64,000 nucleotides of DNA from Prostheceraeus crozeri (GCA_907163375.1 CAJQUW010007828.1:248001-312000); one strand, 5' to 3'; numbered from the stretch's first letter, positions 13,784 to 26,000 are shown. A program made the numbers and translations. The notes: a model not told the origin generated them from the sequence alone.

Positions 13784-14580
13784 TTCACACAGGGGAGATG
13801 ATGTCAGCGCGCAAGATGCGGCTAAGAAAATGAAGTGGAATTCCAGCAGTTACTTTTACGAATCGGAAGAAATGTCACAATATTACAAGGAGTTCATTTT
13901 TTGATGAAATTTCCATTCATTGAAATGATGCTTTCATTTGAGCGCACGTATTTGAGGAAGAAAATATCTGATTTCCTAGTCACTGAATTGAGATGAATTC
14001 AATCACAGCATAACGATTGTGCAAGGTGGAAGACAAGAATCGCAGTGATTTCATCGTTGATAAAAACAGTTGAAAGTCAACAACTTTGAAATATCCGTAA
14101 ATTTCTGAAATCGCTTTTTCTTTGCATGTTTCTTCATGCTGGCAGCGGAATGTCTCGTCCTGGCTAAGAATACTAAGAATAGCTGCTCCTTAGCCTTTTC
14201 AAGAAGCATCTCTCTCGCCGCTGTTATTGAGCGTGATATTCGGAATAGAGGAGCAACAGAATCGATACAAGTGTTTTAATTTCCCAAATTATTTTCGTTT
14301 ACCTGTCATCTTCTCAGGCGGTAAATTAGCAACTCAATGATGCTGAAGAAGAAAGAGACGCCAACACGAACTGCAAAACATCCACTTCTGGTGCTGTTGT
14401 CATTGTCAATCGGCAATACATTTCAGCCGAAGTGAAGACAAAGAGACGTCAGACGTCTCACATCGTCAGAGAGATATAGAAGGAATTCAATGGATTCAGA
14501 TTTCTATTATCTTGCTGTCCATGCACATGCGATATTCATATGCAATGTATTACCACAGCTGCTCTCTGGCCCTATTGCTT
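13784..14580. other. Unique spacer
   Basis: No recognisable coding, RNA or repeat feature on either strand. Confidence 0.5.
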
Positions 14581-14779
14581 CTCCAGGCTCGTGTATTTCC
14601 AATGACACCTTCGGGGATCGACCTCTGTACCGAAAGATCGCTAGGCCAAGCACTAAACCACTGTACCACAGAGACCGGATGCCCTTCCTGCCGATTTCCA
14701 ATGACACCTCGGGGATCGACCTCTGTACCGAAAGATCGCTAGGCCAAGCACTAAACCACTGTACCACGGAGACGGACTT
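14581..14779 (-). mobile_element. tRNA-derived SINE head, tandem dimer (99-bp period)
   Basis: Read on the minus strand, two copies (about 14777-14696 and 14679-14595, 99 bp apart) each begin with a tRNA-like pol III promoter. The A box is TGGTACAGTGG, and a B-box-like GAGGTCGATCCCC starts about 44 nt later, the spacing seen in tRNAs. Each continues into ggtgtcattgg, and the first copy into cggcaggaagggcatccgg, a word I associate with invertebrate tRNA-derived SINEs. The cloverleaf is incomplete, so this is not a tRNA gene. Open frames here on both strands are incidental. Whether the dimer is one dimeric SINE or a local duplication is unclear. Confidence 0.75.
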
Positions 14780-16361
14780 TAAAAAAACGTCAGCTGGGAG
14801 ACTTGAAACCAAAAATAGATTCCTTTAATTCCAGAATAATCCTTGCTACATATTGACTACCTAAGGAGGAAAGGAAAGTAGATGTTCATATTGCAAATAA
14901 ATCCCTTCAACTAGTAATTGCAATTCATCGGAAATACCCTCCCGCTGACGTCACTCTCTCATTGTTGAGATTGAATTGTATTCAAAGTCAGCCAACCATA
15001 ACACCGGAAATCAGCCATTCTCGGAATGAAAGAATGAAAGTCAAGGCACCACACAAGATTAGCAGTCGATGAGAGTATTGACTCAGCCGATAACTTCAAG
15101 TTCAAATATTGATGCGATTTGCATAGATCAGAAATCTATTTGAGATCTTTTTCTTTCACAAGAAGGTGAGTGGTGGCAAACCGCAAAACTGACTCAATTT
15201 CCGTGAACTGAGGTCCCTCGACAATTTCTAAATAATACATTTTACGACATCCCGCCTTCCTTGTTTGTTTTAGTCTTCTCCATCCAGCACGAAGATAAAT
15301 ATCTTAGAACATATTTTTCAGCTTTTTAGTGAATTTTTGAAATTTGGTTTCACTCTGTCTCCAAAATCATCGGAAATTTATCGAACTTAACTTTGAGGAA
15401 TTCACGACACCTCAAATGATTGGGATTCAAAATTGTCTTCCTTTTGTGAATGAAAGAAAAACGGCCATAGAAATCTATGAACTTTGGAAGATGCATGTCG
15501 ATGAGAAGATTTCTATGGTTCATAATGTGTGAATCAAATCATAGAAATGTTGGCTCTCATTAATTAATTCACCCTCACATACATAAGTCTCTCTATAAGC
15601 CGTTTAACTGAACCAATTGCCAAGAAAATCGAGATACGAGTAATTTAGGGTATTACCTGAAGGGATAGCGACCAGTCAACCAATGACGCGCGCGCATTCA
15701 GGTCGTTGAATATCATATGACACTGTTCCCCCGATAGTCAATGCCGACACATTGTTCTTGATATCAATAGCGTTGCGTCTGCTCGCGATTATCAGAGACT
15801 GGGAAGAACAGAAACTCTAGTACTCTATTCTCCCAACCTAGTGGAATTCTATAGAATCTACGAATTTGTTCGAATGGTCACCAGATGATCACTGAATGAC
15901 CGCCCAGATCGATGGAAGTGTAAACGGAGAGAGTCGTTAGGATCTGCAAAATCTAAATGTGCCATTCTAATGAAATTTAGTTTATAGGTAGAGCACACCT
16001 TAAATTATTCGTGCCTCGGTTTTCTCGGCGATCGGTTCAGTTGAACAGCTTCTAGAGGGACCTACATATTTGGGGATGAATTAATTGATAAGATCCGAAT
16101 GTTGATGTGGCATAGATATCTCTATGACAGAGCACGGATGCATGAAAGATCCACTTCTATGGTGAAGACATGGCACTCTGCTTCAAGTGAGCGGGAACTC
16201 GTGCGCACGCTTGTTCAAATATTGATCTTCACCCTGGACATAGGCTCATCTCTCGTCCAGATGAGTCACGGTGACCTCAATGAAATGTCACGTTTCTACC
16301 TGCAGGCAGTCAGCGCGCTGTCAGATGAATGATTGTTTTAGCTATTTGCCACTCCCTTCAT
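14780..16361. other. Unique spacer with CATAGA palindromes
   Basis: No gene is recognised. The stretch holds catagaaatctatg (15466-15479) and catagatatctctatg (16111-16126), palindromic pairs of the motif common in the arrays. The plus frame at 16099-16332 (77 aa) contains the second palindrome and has no recognisable domain. Confidence 0.5.
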
Positions 16362-16526
16362 TCAGGTAAGTGGTTTGACCTCTACTTCAATAACGTACTT
16401 GCAAGAGGCGCATCTTTGACGAAATCCTCCACCACTAGAAGGCCGTGACGAGCCGGAGCACGAAGAACAGGAAGGTCTACCAGAGCTGGAAACTCGATGT
16501 TCGCTTGTAGAGGCCACATCGGACAT
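16362..16526 (-). CDS. Small GC-rich ORF, 54 aa, unrecognised
   Basis: The minus-strand frame starts with ATG at 16526 and stops at 16362. The start is directly preceded by a pyrimidine tract and CAG (minus strand ttcttttcag), a plausible splice acceptor. The product is rich in serine, glycine and cysteine, begins MSDVASTSEH, has a CSSC and later a CASC pair, and ends in a short IEVEVKP stretch. GC content is clearly higher than in the flanks, which is why it stands out. I recognise no family. It could be a small host exon or chance; nothing nearby forms a gene with it. Confidence 0.25.
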   Translation of the reverse strand: MSDVASTSEHRVSSSGRPSCSSCSGSSRPSSGGGFRQRCASCKYVIEVEVKPLT

Positions 16527-18558
16527 TCTGAAAAGAAGAGAACGTTATGTTATTCACAGGTTCATACAAGGTTGTATACAGACGTCAAAATGACGTCTCG
16601 AAGATAGAGCAAAGGATTGCATCGCCCTTATGCAATTAAATAAAGGAGGAGCAGCCACTATAAAACAGCACAAATAAAATAATCTGAGGACGCGTGAAAT
16701 GTATCCGGTCCCATTTCCATCTGCTAGTAATAAATATTCTTGTTATTCTGACCGGAGATCTACATACTTCTATCCAAGTAAGATGATATCTATGTAAATA
16801 CTCTAGTCAGTGATGCTTTGTCTATGCGCTAGAGATGGAGTCCCCATTCTGATGACTTCTGAATATCTGCGTATATTTGGCCTTGTTTACCCTCCACAAA
16901 CCGATTCATTTGAGGGTGCAGGCGCACATACTTTCACAAGTAATCTGATTTTGATAAATTTATCAAATCTCAATGGAAGGCCGCACATTGTCAGAGGGCG
17001 TCTCGTATGGTAGTGACATCGCACATCATATGCTTCAATTCATCAAAACATGGAAACATTCGCGAGATTTTGTCTTTTCATTTTCTATCGATGTGCGACA
17101 CTTCACTCACAGGAGTTTATTTTTGATCTCAGGAATGGCAGCGTAGGTGGAATTTGATTGTTCATAAAACTTGTGACTGGTGTGAACAGACTGGATGACA
17201 GATTGCATTTCATTTTTACGGCTCATTCTCCAAGTCATCTCATTTTCCTCATTCAATCTGCACGACAATAGACATCTTCTCTGAACAGGGTAACAAGATA
17301 TGATAGGGAGTTGGCAGAGATGACATGCTTAAACGTATCTTTGCTGTCACATTCATGAGTTGTCTGCGGCGGGCGGAAAATCCACGCAAGGCGATGAAGA
17401 TAGCGGAATTTGTGATAAGGTATGCGACAGGTCAATGACTGGTTAATTGTCTTTTCATGAGTCCTCGGAAGTAACCGCAGGACGCTGTGTTTCCCTCTGA
17501 AGTAATCCATTACGTCATCTAACATTTGTCTCGCCTGCCTGTCACAGCAGACATTATTCTCCATCATCAACTGAACTCGTGCTGACCTATGAAATTGACA
17601 TATAGACATCTATGTGGTAACTACACAGATATCCATGGTTATAAAGAAAATGCATGGATGTTAGATAATTCCTAGATATCTAGATGCAGTGCCAAGGTTT
17701 GCACCATGCATTCCAGCATTCTTCGAAGCACCTGTCCATGCTTTGCAAGTACTTTAAAATACTATGTTACATCCGCACTGAAAAGTAAATTTCTATGCGA
17801 GCACAATGCATCGTTTTGAAAGACGAAGAAGTACAGACATGAAGCAATTTCTCTCCTGTCACAGATTCAAATATTCACTTTTCGTTGCTGTGTGTACTGA
17901 GCGTTAAAAATAACTAAACCGCCTTCTTCACAGGCCGTTTAATTTCTTCGAGACATCGAGAATGAAGTTCAGGCGATTATTTAACGCATCTCTCATATCA
18001 TGTCCGCTATTTTCCATATTGATCGACTGAGTTGAGAAAAACGGAGAATTTCGACAGGAATTTTCGTTGACGAAAATAAATGAGATAATTCATTCCACCT
18101 CCTAGCGCTCTTTTCAAAGTCTTTCTCTCCACATTACTGCACCGACAGAATTCTGGCGTCTCTATTTCGCATATGCCCTTGGGATGAGAGAAATCCAAGG
18201 AAAATGATGCACGTTTTCGGATCGATACTGCTCCATGTACGCCAGAGAATGTCCGCCTCTGAACTATGGAAGCTGACCAACGAATTACATGAAATTCTTT
18301 TGTTTCTTCTCATCCAAAGTTTATAACCGAGAGGCAGCTCAGTCACTGCCAGATGCCGGAAAATTTCAAGTCGAAGGGATGAGGTTCTGCTCGGGAAAGA
18401 TGTAATTTCCATTGGCGTGATAATTTGATGCTTTTAAAAATCATTGCGATGGTTTCTTGGCATCATATTTTCTCATTCAGTTTGACAATCAATTGTATGG
18501 TGTCAATTGCACGCAAACATTTGAATGACTACCAGTCACACAGCTACGCCATCCACAT
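16527..18558. other. Unique spacer without a recognised gene
   Basis: Several open frames of 60-118 codons occur (16810-17013 plus; 17253-17609 minus; 18134-18412 minus), none with a recognisable domain. The palindrome atagacatctatg lies at 17602-17614. Nothing else is supported. Confidence 0.5.
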
Positions 18559-19026
18559 AATTAGACAGATTGTCTCTTCTTCTGCTTGACTAGAAAGGAA
18601 GCATTGGAAAATGCCTATAAAATGGCACAATTTGCTGACATAATACCATAGAAATGGAACAATGAGCAGCCAGTTCAACATTAAACACGATAATGTGAGA
18701 AGTTTTCGTGACTCATCAACTGGATCACACAGCAAAGAGACACAGACGATAACAAGTTCTACAGAGAAGTTTGTGAACGCATTATAGTGCGGCTGCTAAC
18801 TTTTTTAATAATGATCGGAAGGACCACCATCATTGAGAAAACTTTTGCGCAATAATCTGAATTCTTCGAATCTGAAGGAGTCGTGGCGATCGGAGCATTT
18901 TTGAAGGAATTCACAGCAATCCGCAAGCGGCGTACAACTGTCTCTGTAAGGCATCAACAATTTCTTTTTGCCACTTAGTAAGTTCCTGCATGTGCCATCT
19001 GTTTGAATCAGTTTGTACTTCTGGCT
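18559..19026 (+). repeat. Dispersed repeat R3, copy 1
   Basis: This ~470-bp segment is clearly homologous to 42155-42642 and, over its second half, to 24930-25197. Shared landmarks in order: aattagacag, gcattggaa, taccatag, gagcagccagttcaac, acacagcaaagagacac, tctacagagaagtttgtg, gaattcttcgaatctgaag, atccgcaagcg, tgccatctgtttgaatcag. Copy 3 has a plus open frame starting at gagcagccag (42263-42460); copy 1 has the same region shifted. I do not recognise the family. It behaves like a moderately old interspersed element. Confidence 0.85.
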
Positions 19027-19189
19027 TTTGTAGTTCTTGTGCTATATTTTGAAGCGTCGTTCGTATGTACATGTATAACTATTACGCAGAAATATCAACC
19101 ATCTGACGAGGGCTTTAACTACAATAATCCGATTATCTCCCAACGACTTCATACTTAGAGCCGAAATCAAACGGATATTATCATAATCC

Positions 19190-19860
19190 GATTCATCATC
19201 ATCAGCCTGTTCTGCTCCACTGTAGGACAAAGGCCTCAGTGTGCTTTTCGATCGTGAGCTTGACTCTTCCATGTTGGCTGTCCACAAAACCTGTCAATGT
19301 CGTCTCTATAGCTCGTTACTGGCCTGCCTCTGTTTTTTTTCCATAACAAGTGGTCCAGTCTGTCAATCTGATAGTCCATCTATTGTCTTGCATTCTTGCG
19401 ACATGTCCCGCCCATCTACATTTGGTTTCTTTTGCTTTTTCCACCAAATCCTTGATTCTGCGCTTACCCATGGGTCTTCTTGTCCCACTTGCTGATTCCG
19501 ATCATACTTCATTCCATCTTTCTTTGTGCTACTTTAAGCCTGTTCTTCATGAATGAGGTTGGTGTCCATATTACTTATCCATTGGTGATAGCTGGCAACT
19601 ATTGCACACTTCGCACGTATTGAATGCATCTCTATGTTTCGTAAATATTGCCCATCCCGCGTTGATTCTTCTTTGTATTTCTTTTTCTTGAGTTTTGTCT
19701 AGAAGGCTGAATGTTTGGCTTAGATGCACGTATTTGTTCACTGCTTCGATTGCTTGGTTGCACACGCTTATCTGTCTTCGATTTGTTAAAGGTCCAAACA
19801 CAACTTTGGTTTTTCTTGTGTTCAGCTTCAGTCCACAATTGAGGCCGATTAAGCTGGCAT
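19190..19860 (-). pseudogene. RTE-like LINE, 3' end of the reverse transcriptase ORF
   Basis: Minus-strand pieces match the well-known C-terminal tail of RTE-type LINE ORFs. First comes CGLKLNTRKTKVVFGP, then NKYVHLSQTFSLLDK, QEKEIQRRINAGWA and TKHRDAF. After a gap come a QRKME block, a KAKETK block, GHVARMQDNRWT-like codons, RGRPVTSYRDD, IDRFCG and, at the end, EAFVLQWSRTG followed by stops. The usual catalytic FADD part is absent, so this is a 5'-truncated copy. The parts lie in different frames (shifts near 19560-19580 and again around 19350-19450) and several stops interrupt them, so it is dead. The 3' end is a short TGATGA run, typical of RTE tails. Confidence 0.85.
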
Positions 19861-20622
19861 AGATGTCATTTTTTCCATCTAAAGTTCATTAAGACTAATT
19901 GGACATTACAATAAGAATGTTTGACTTGAATCATCGTCTGTCTATTGCTGCAGCATATCTAATAGAAAACTGTTGGTTATGATGTACCACAACTGGAAAT
20001 GTTTTCAAAGTGATGATTTCAAATTCAAATAAGTACATCAATCAATATTCAATAAGACTCCCACAGAATATTGTGATAGGTCGGGCCCAGGAAGAAGTAT
20101 TGATCACCAAACTCTGGAAGTCATCCAGGTACGGATTCTTATCATCTCTATCAATGACTCGCCTTCCTCTCATGAAAGTGAAACTGATTCCATGACAATA
20201 GATGAAACATTGTTTTCATGTAGCTCACCTAGCACGTGTTCATGAGTCAGTCAGTTAAAAGTGTAAGTTGACAGAATTATCGCATGTTAAGAAACAGTAA
20301 GTACTTCTGATGTTTATCAATAAAAGATGAACGAGTGCCACAGATTCAACGTTTCCCGCGCAGAATGTATCAACTTCAAAATACAAAGTGTAGATTGATG
20401 TTTAACCTTCAAAGGAGACAACAACAATGCCGTTCGAAAATTCGTGAAGGATATCGTGTGGAACTTGCTCAAAAAACGTTCAGTTCAATTACAAGTGACA
20501 CAGACTTCAACATCTGAATGTTAAACCCTCTGCGAGAAGCTTGAATAATAAAGGAAGTCCCTGTCATTCATGATTGTAAGATTGAGAAGACCTTGTCCCA
20601 TTTGTAGGGGAAAAACAAAAGC
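19861..20622. other. Unique spacer
   Basis: Small plus frames at 20010-20195 and 20335-20517 show no domain. The last 40 bases before 20623 are rich in acgaaag-type words that belong to the next element. Confidence 0.45.
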
Positions 20623-21364
20623 TACACTGTAAACTGTGCAATACTAAAGCTACTTACGAAAGCGATGTACAAAAACGAGAATAACAAAAAAATACTAAAG
20701 CGCTATTGGTCGTGATCATACACTACGAAAGCGATTGGTTTTCCTATTGAATGATGAAGATTGTCCAATAGGATAGTGGATGATGAAGATTATCCAATAG
20801 GATAGTGGATGATGAAGATTATCCAATAGGATAGTGGATGATGAAGATTATCCAATAGGATAGTAGATTATGAAGATTATCCAATAGGATAGTGGATGAT
20901 GAAGATTATCCAATAGGATAGTGGATGATGAAGATTATCCAATAGGATAGTGGATGATGAAGATTATCCAATAGGATAGTGGATGATGAAGATTATCCAA
21001 TAGGATAGTGGATGATGAAGATTATCCAATAGGATAGTGGATGATGAAGATTATCCAATAGGATAGTGGATGATGAAGATTATCCAATAGGATAGTGGAT
21101 GATGAAGATTATCCAATAGGATAGTGGATGATGAAGATTATCCAATAGGATAGTGGATGATGAAGATTATCCAATAGGATAGTGGATGATGAAGACTATC
21201 CAATAGGATAGTGGATGATGAAGATTATCCAATAGGATAGCCAATCCTTTCGTAGTGCATGAGCAGAAACAATAGCGCTTTCGTACATTTTGTTATTCTC
21301 GCTTTGTAGATCAGTTTCGTAGTCAAAATCAACCAGCTTCCGTACTCTACAGCTTGCAGTGTAT
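20623..21364. mobile_element. Fold-back MITE (TA-CACTG ends) with internal minisatellite
   Basis: Two long imperfect terminal inverted repeats (about 110-135 bp each, roughly 80 % alike by eye) face each other. The left arm begins tacactgtaaactgtg (20623) and the right arm ends ctacagcttgcagtgta (21364). Within the arms cgagaataacaaaa, aaagcgctattg and cactacgaaag recur in inverted order. The outermost bases TA-CACTG...CAGTG-TA fit a Tc1/mariner-type insertion with a TA target duplication. No transposase is present. The interior is a 29-bp tandem array. Confidence 0.8.
20756..21243. repeat. 29-bp minisatellite, about 16-17 copies (A6), inside the fold-back element
   Basis: The unit ggatagtggatgatgaag plus attatccaata has a 29-bp period and is almost perfectly conserved, with a variant (tagtagatta) near 20865. 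Each unit contains atccaataggat, a near-palindrome, so single strands could fold. The array fills the loop between the two inverted arms. It has no CATAGA word. Confidence 0.95.
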
Positions 21365-21400
21365 GGCAATAAGCGAGTACTTTCGTGGAGTCTTCAAGCT

Positions 21401-22352
21401 TTAACCCTATGTGACCTGGGCTTTTTTTAATTGTCTCAGCTAGGGAGGGGCCGTTTCTCCCCCCTCAGATTTCCTAAACTAAATGCTCAAATTCAATGAA
21501 ATTCATGCATATTATATTTCGGGCATGATCTTTTCAGTGGTGGAGTCGGTTTTTCAAAACTTTAATTTCTATATGCTATAAATAGCAATTCAAAATTTGA
21601 AAGTGCAGTTTTTACAAATTTTAGATACTTTTTATTGTTGCAAAACCAATCGCTTCGGAATGTTAAAAATACTAAAACATAACGCGAAAGTGTTCTATCT
21701 GGCATGTTTCTTGCTATATCAATGCTAATTTATTGCTTTTATTCATACATGTATAATAATGCTGTATGAATAGTATTTCAAATTTCAAAACATTGTAACA
21801 GCAAAAAGTCTTTTTTTCATGTGCGAGAATTTCATTCCAAATTGGCTATCTATCATTAGCTAGAATATATTATCACAAAGAAACCTAAATGAAGACCTAA
21901 TTGAAGCAATTATTACAATGATGCGTTTTTCCAAAAGTCTCATTATTCGTGTAAAAAATTAGAGAAAATGTTCATTATTCTACTATTTATTCATGAGTAG
22001 TATATGGAGGATATAAGACTAAAACGCATTCAAATACTATCCCAATATCATATTATAAAAAGCATTGATGTCATCAAAATCATTAATTTGTGTCTATTAT
22101 GCAACACTACATTAATTCATTCGAGAAAAAGTTTGAAATGAGAGCAGAAGGTAAATTCCAACGATTTTTAGGCGTCGCAACTAGTTTTCATTTAGCTCGT
22201 ACGGCCAAAATATTTGGCCAAAATTAAATCTTTTACTCCCAAAAGATGCGCAATTAAAAGTTAGGAAAAGTCACGGAAGGTAGACTTCTCACACAAAGCT
22301 GTGGGATTAAAAAGTATCTAGGGCGGGCCCGAATCGGCCCAGATAGGGTTAA
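21401..22352. mobile_element. TTAA-flanked MITE, piggyBac-like ends (~0.95 kb)
   Basis: The left end is TTAA-CCCTATGTGACCTGGGC (21401) and the right end is GCCCAGATAGGG-type sequence running into TTAA (22352), an inverted match. TTAA target duplications with CCCT termini are the signature of piggyBac-type elements. The ~944-bp interior is very AT-rich with no open frame of note, so the element is non-autonomous. Two other TTAA elements lie at 43700-43872 and 47601-48525 with different ends. Confidence 0.75.
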
Positions 22353-22357
22353 AGAAC

Positions 22358-22475
22358 AGGATCGGCTACAATCATCGCTGCTTCAATACGATGTCTATTA
22401 CATGTAAGCTGCTATCCTGGCTTACAATTATGGAATGCATGTGTTATTGAAGAGGCGATTATTGTAGCCGATCCT
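22358..22475. repeat. Hairpin of two 31-bp inverted arms
   Basis: The left arm aggatcggctacaatcatcg (start 22358) and the right arm ending attgtagccgatcct (22475) are inverted with about 4 mismatches over 31 bp, spaced 56 bp. The loop holds a weaker inner inverted pair (gtaagc and gcttac). It sits 5 bp beyond the right TTAA of the preceding MITE. It looks like a tiny palindromic MITE or a bidirectional terminator-like hairpin. Confidence 0.7.
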
Positions 22476-24929
22476 CCGAGAAAATGGCTTCTTTGTTTTG
22501 CTTGATTCTCTAAAAAATATTCTACTGAGTCTCAATTAGCTGTCACTTGATCTTCATGATTTCGGTATTTCAGTATTTCAATTTTATTTGTTAACCATTG
22601 TTCATTATACTTCGACAATGGTTTGCGCCAATTATTGCAACAGTCTCATGTCTCCTGGAAGAGGAAATAATTACTTAATTTGCACTTAGGTGCATTGGTT
22701 AGCTTCAATGACTGTACCATTATGTCATCAGCATTAAATGCTCATCAGAGGCCAGCTTTGACACACTGGATGAAAATTGCTCGAAATATTGTTGAGAGAG
22801 ATGTATAGGAAAGAATTGGAGTGCAAACCAACGACGAAAATAACCATTATTACATTGAGAAACGCTGCATCCGTTTTCATGGACGCAATCAGAACAAAGT
22901 TATAAAACTGCAAGATATCAAGCGCTACGATTTCAGATCGGCGACAATTATTGAATTATTATGATAATAAATGCACACAGTAAATAATCTACAAACGCAT
23001 GATTGGATTCTGCTTTTAAGTTAAAGATGTAAAATTCTATTGCTAAAAGATTGCCGAAAGGTTAGCGTATTTGTCTTGAGTTTGATGCCAGAAAATCCGT
23101 GTGTTGAAGGAATTTACCAGGCAACAGGATAGACCACTTCTGCATTAGCAGTCTTCATTTGTCTCAAACATACAAGTGCGACACTATAATAACAAAGGAC
23201 AAGAACAGCCGTGGACATTGACAGCGGTACGGTATGGTTGACATTGAAAATGGAAAGGTCGCGGCACCAGTGTTTCTCTTTATATAAGTCTTTTTCATAC
23301 AAAAGCTTTCAATATACCGCCTTGTGGCACCATCTACAACTGTTGCATGTTTCAGAAATTTGATTCTTCGGAGGATCTAGCAACAGTGACCTAGATCGGA
23401 GACTAACTGAGCGATTGAAATGACAATCAAGAAGCAGCTGGTTTCCACTCTTGTCTCTAAAACAAAGCGAAAAGTGGCATTTCTATGGTACCAGCTCCAG
23501 GAAAAAGGAAATTTTCAAAGAATTTGTAGAATATTGAAGATAGTAGCTCAACTCTTATCTACAGAAATGATTTTGGCAACATGGAATGTGCACTGATGTG
23601 GGTGAGGCAGTAAGAAAGAACCTTCACAAAGAATGAGAAGTTCGTCCTAACTGGTATGATGCCAGAATTACGGTCGGCGAAGAATCAGTTGGGCTTGAAA
23701 TGGCAAGAGAAGTGCTGGACACACCCTCAACGAGCTGTTATGGACATAACCTTACATAACAAAGACAGTTGACTGCCAGGAGGTCCGCTATCAATGCGAA
23801 GAAGAGAGAGGCAATCAATTCATTGACAGGGCGGCGATTCAAAGTCGCAATGATCAATTAGTTTTGGCAAATCCCTGGAGTTGACAGATCAGCCATAGAA
23901 CTGTAACTTGATTAGTCCAGCATCAGAGATGTGCTCCAATCTACCGGTGAAGGGTGTAGCAGCATTGAACTGGTCGTCAGGTTCACATGTATCATTCATT
24001 ATTTCATAACGCCACTCCTTATCATGATCAATTTCATGCTGCTCTACCTGATATTGCCCTGAGACTTAAAGCTTTCTACCAATCAACAGAAAAACAAACT
24101 TAACATTTTAGCAAAAGGTATTTTCCTGTCATTGCACAACATTCAAAGATGTAATTGTGTTTTTGGTGCTTTATAGGTGAAAATTGTGCCTTTTTACAGC
24201 GATCATAGGTAGAATTCCATGTGTTACTTGCTTGAATTGTACACCTTGTTTTCAAGCAAATTACATTTTGAATTCGTACTTTTGCAAGATCTGAAAATTA
24301 TTGAAATCATTTCGCAACAATAATTAAGAATGTGCTTCCCAAACGCTCATATATTGAAGTATTGAATTTAATGTCTATGTCGATATATTCACAAGTTGAT
24401 ACGTCTATGTTGAGAGATAGCTACAATGTGGAAGCTGCTTCAAAGATGTTGAGAAGCGCGCAATGACAGTGATAAATGTCAACTTCTAAATCTTCTAATT
24501 TGCATCAAAATTTACAATGCTAAAAGTTGAACTCAAAAAATTAGTTGAAAAAAAATAATATCATTCTTAGTGTAAACACAGTTTAGCGACATCAGCCCGT
24601 TAGAAAATGTATATTTTTTCACTAATTTGGAAGAAACCACGGAATTAGATTCTTCTGCGCGTGCTTCGGTTTCCTAGAAAGGAAGAGTTATATGTAACCT
24701 TAATGTCGAAATGGCACATCACAGCTCTTTCTCGAATGGATAATTCGTGTATCGCTTGCTATTGGAAATGGCAAACAATAAGCTGTCAGCAGAGGACACG
24801 AGAGCCAGTGAGAGATGCGTGCGTGCTGTGATATCACTTCGCACACACCAAAACACACATCGATGCCTGGCTTCGATTCAGTGTATGCACTATACAGTGA
24901 GAAATGCTCAGGAGAGGATGTGAAATCAT
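22476..24929. other. Unique spacer without a recognised gene
   Basis: I find no domain on either strand. The stretch 23460-24060 reads like a decayed coding region in composition (less AT-rich) but gives only short frames. tttctatggtacc occurs at 23477. Confidence 0.45.
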
Positions 24930-25197
24930 CAAGTGAACTAATTTTCGTACGCCTGCTACTTTCTTTAATAATGATCGGAAGGGCTAACATTATGGAGAAA
25001 ACTTGTTCTCAATAATTTGAATTCTTCGAATCTGAAGGAATTTTGGCAATCGAAGAACTTTGCTGGAACTCACATTAATCCGCAAGCGACGCACGACTTT
25101 TTTCCTATCTCTGTAAGGTATTAGGAATTCCTTTTTGCCCACTTAATAAGTTCCTCGATGTGCCGTCAGTTTCGTATTAATCACACTTCTAGCAAAC
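24930..25197 (+). repeat. Dispersed repeat R3, copy 2 (3' half)
   Basis: Homologous to the second half of 18559-19026 and 42155-42642, beginning at the cgcctgctac word and continuing through aatgatcggaaggg, gaattcttcgaatctgaag, ccgcaagcgacgcacgac, ctctgtaaggtatta and cacttctagcaaac. The first half of the family is missing here. Confidence 0.8.
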
Positions 25198-25956
25198 CGA
25201 AGCAGATAAACAAAATATTTAATTCTGTGGAAGAAACATTATTTTTGAAAAGTGAAGCCTGAAATGACAACTTCAGGGCATTGCCCAATGGCAGTCAAGA
25301 TTTCGTGACTATACTCGAACAGAAAGTGTCTCTAAATTCAAGAAAGGAGTTAGAAAATACGTGACCATGTTTTATGGCCAACTGTGTAATTGTTGGTATT
25401 TGTCTTTCCAATCTTTCTATCATAGACAATTGTAGTGGGAGGGACATTGCTGAATGATGCCTAATCAGAAATTCACTTCCATAGTACAACAGTTCGAGTT
25501 CACAGAATCGTCCCTTTCTCACGATACAATTAAAACAAACAATGATACAATCGAAACTCTTTCCACTTCTTGAAATACAGAGTTCATCATGAAAAAACGG
25601 ACCACCTAAATTGTGTCAAGCTTCAACCGATTATCCTGTCTTTCAATCGCATTTTACATTGACATTGATAAGCTATATACCATTCAAGAGCTTATGTTCT
25701 CAGCTTTTCAATGAGCCACTGTACGTCTGTATCTGTCATTGCTTAAGGTGGACAGAAGTCAAAATGTGAAAATCGCCACTTTTAGAAATCTCAAATTTTC
25801 ATTGACAACATGTGAGTATGACAATGATTCAACCATAAGATGAAGGGGCTTTCGCTCAGCATTCTTTTGATGCATTATTATGGGAAAAGTCAGGTTAGTG
25901 CACCTCGAATGAACAATAATATACAATAGAAACTCAATAAATACTTAATAAGTGTA
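25198..25956. other. Unique spacer
   Basis: A minus frame at 25295-25522 (75 aa) has no recognisable domain. Nothing else is supported. Confidence 0.45.
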
Positions 25957-26000
25957 GCCCTGAAAAGGGCTGTTGAAAGCGTTCACGCCGGTCATCGGGT
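25957..26000. other. Hairpin resembling a histone 3' stem-loop or a retroelement tail
   Basis: On the minus strand the word agcccttttcagggct forms a 6-bp stem with a UUUC loop, matching the histone mRNA 3' stem-loop layout (stem, UUUC loop, AG-rich 3' side). It is preceded by cgtgaacgctttcaac. On the plus strand the same DNA reads ccctgaaaagggctgttg then aaagcg, similar to the tails of Penelope-like elements. No histone reading frame is visible beside it, so I favour the retroelement reading. Confidence 0.4.

Noticed and set aside
14490-14828. ORFs on both strands at the SINE dimer
   Set aside because: They run across two copies of a tRNA-derived head; no protein family.
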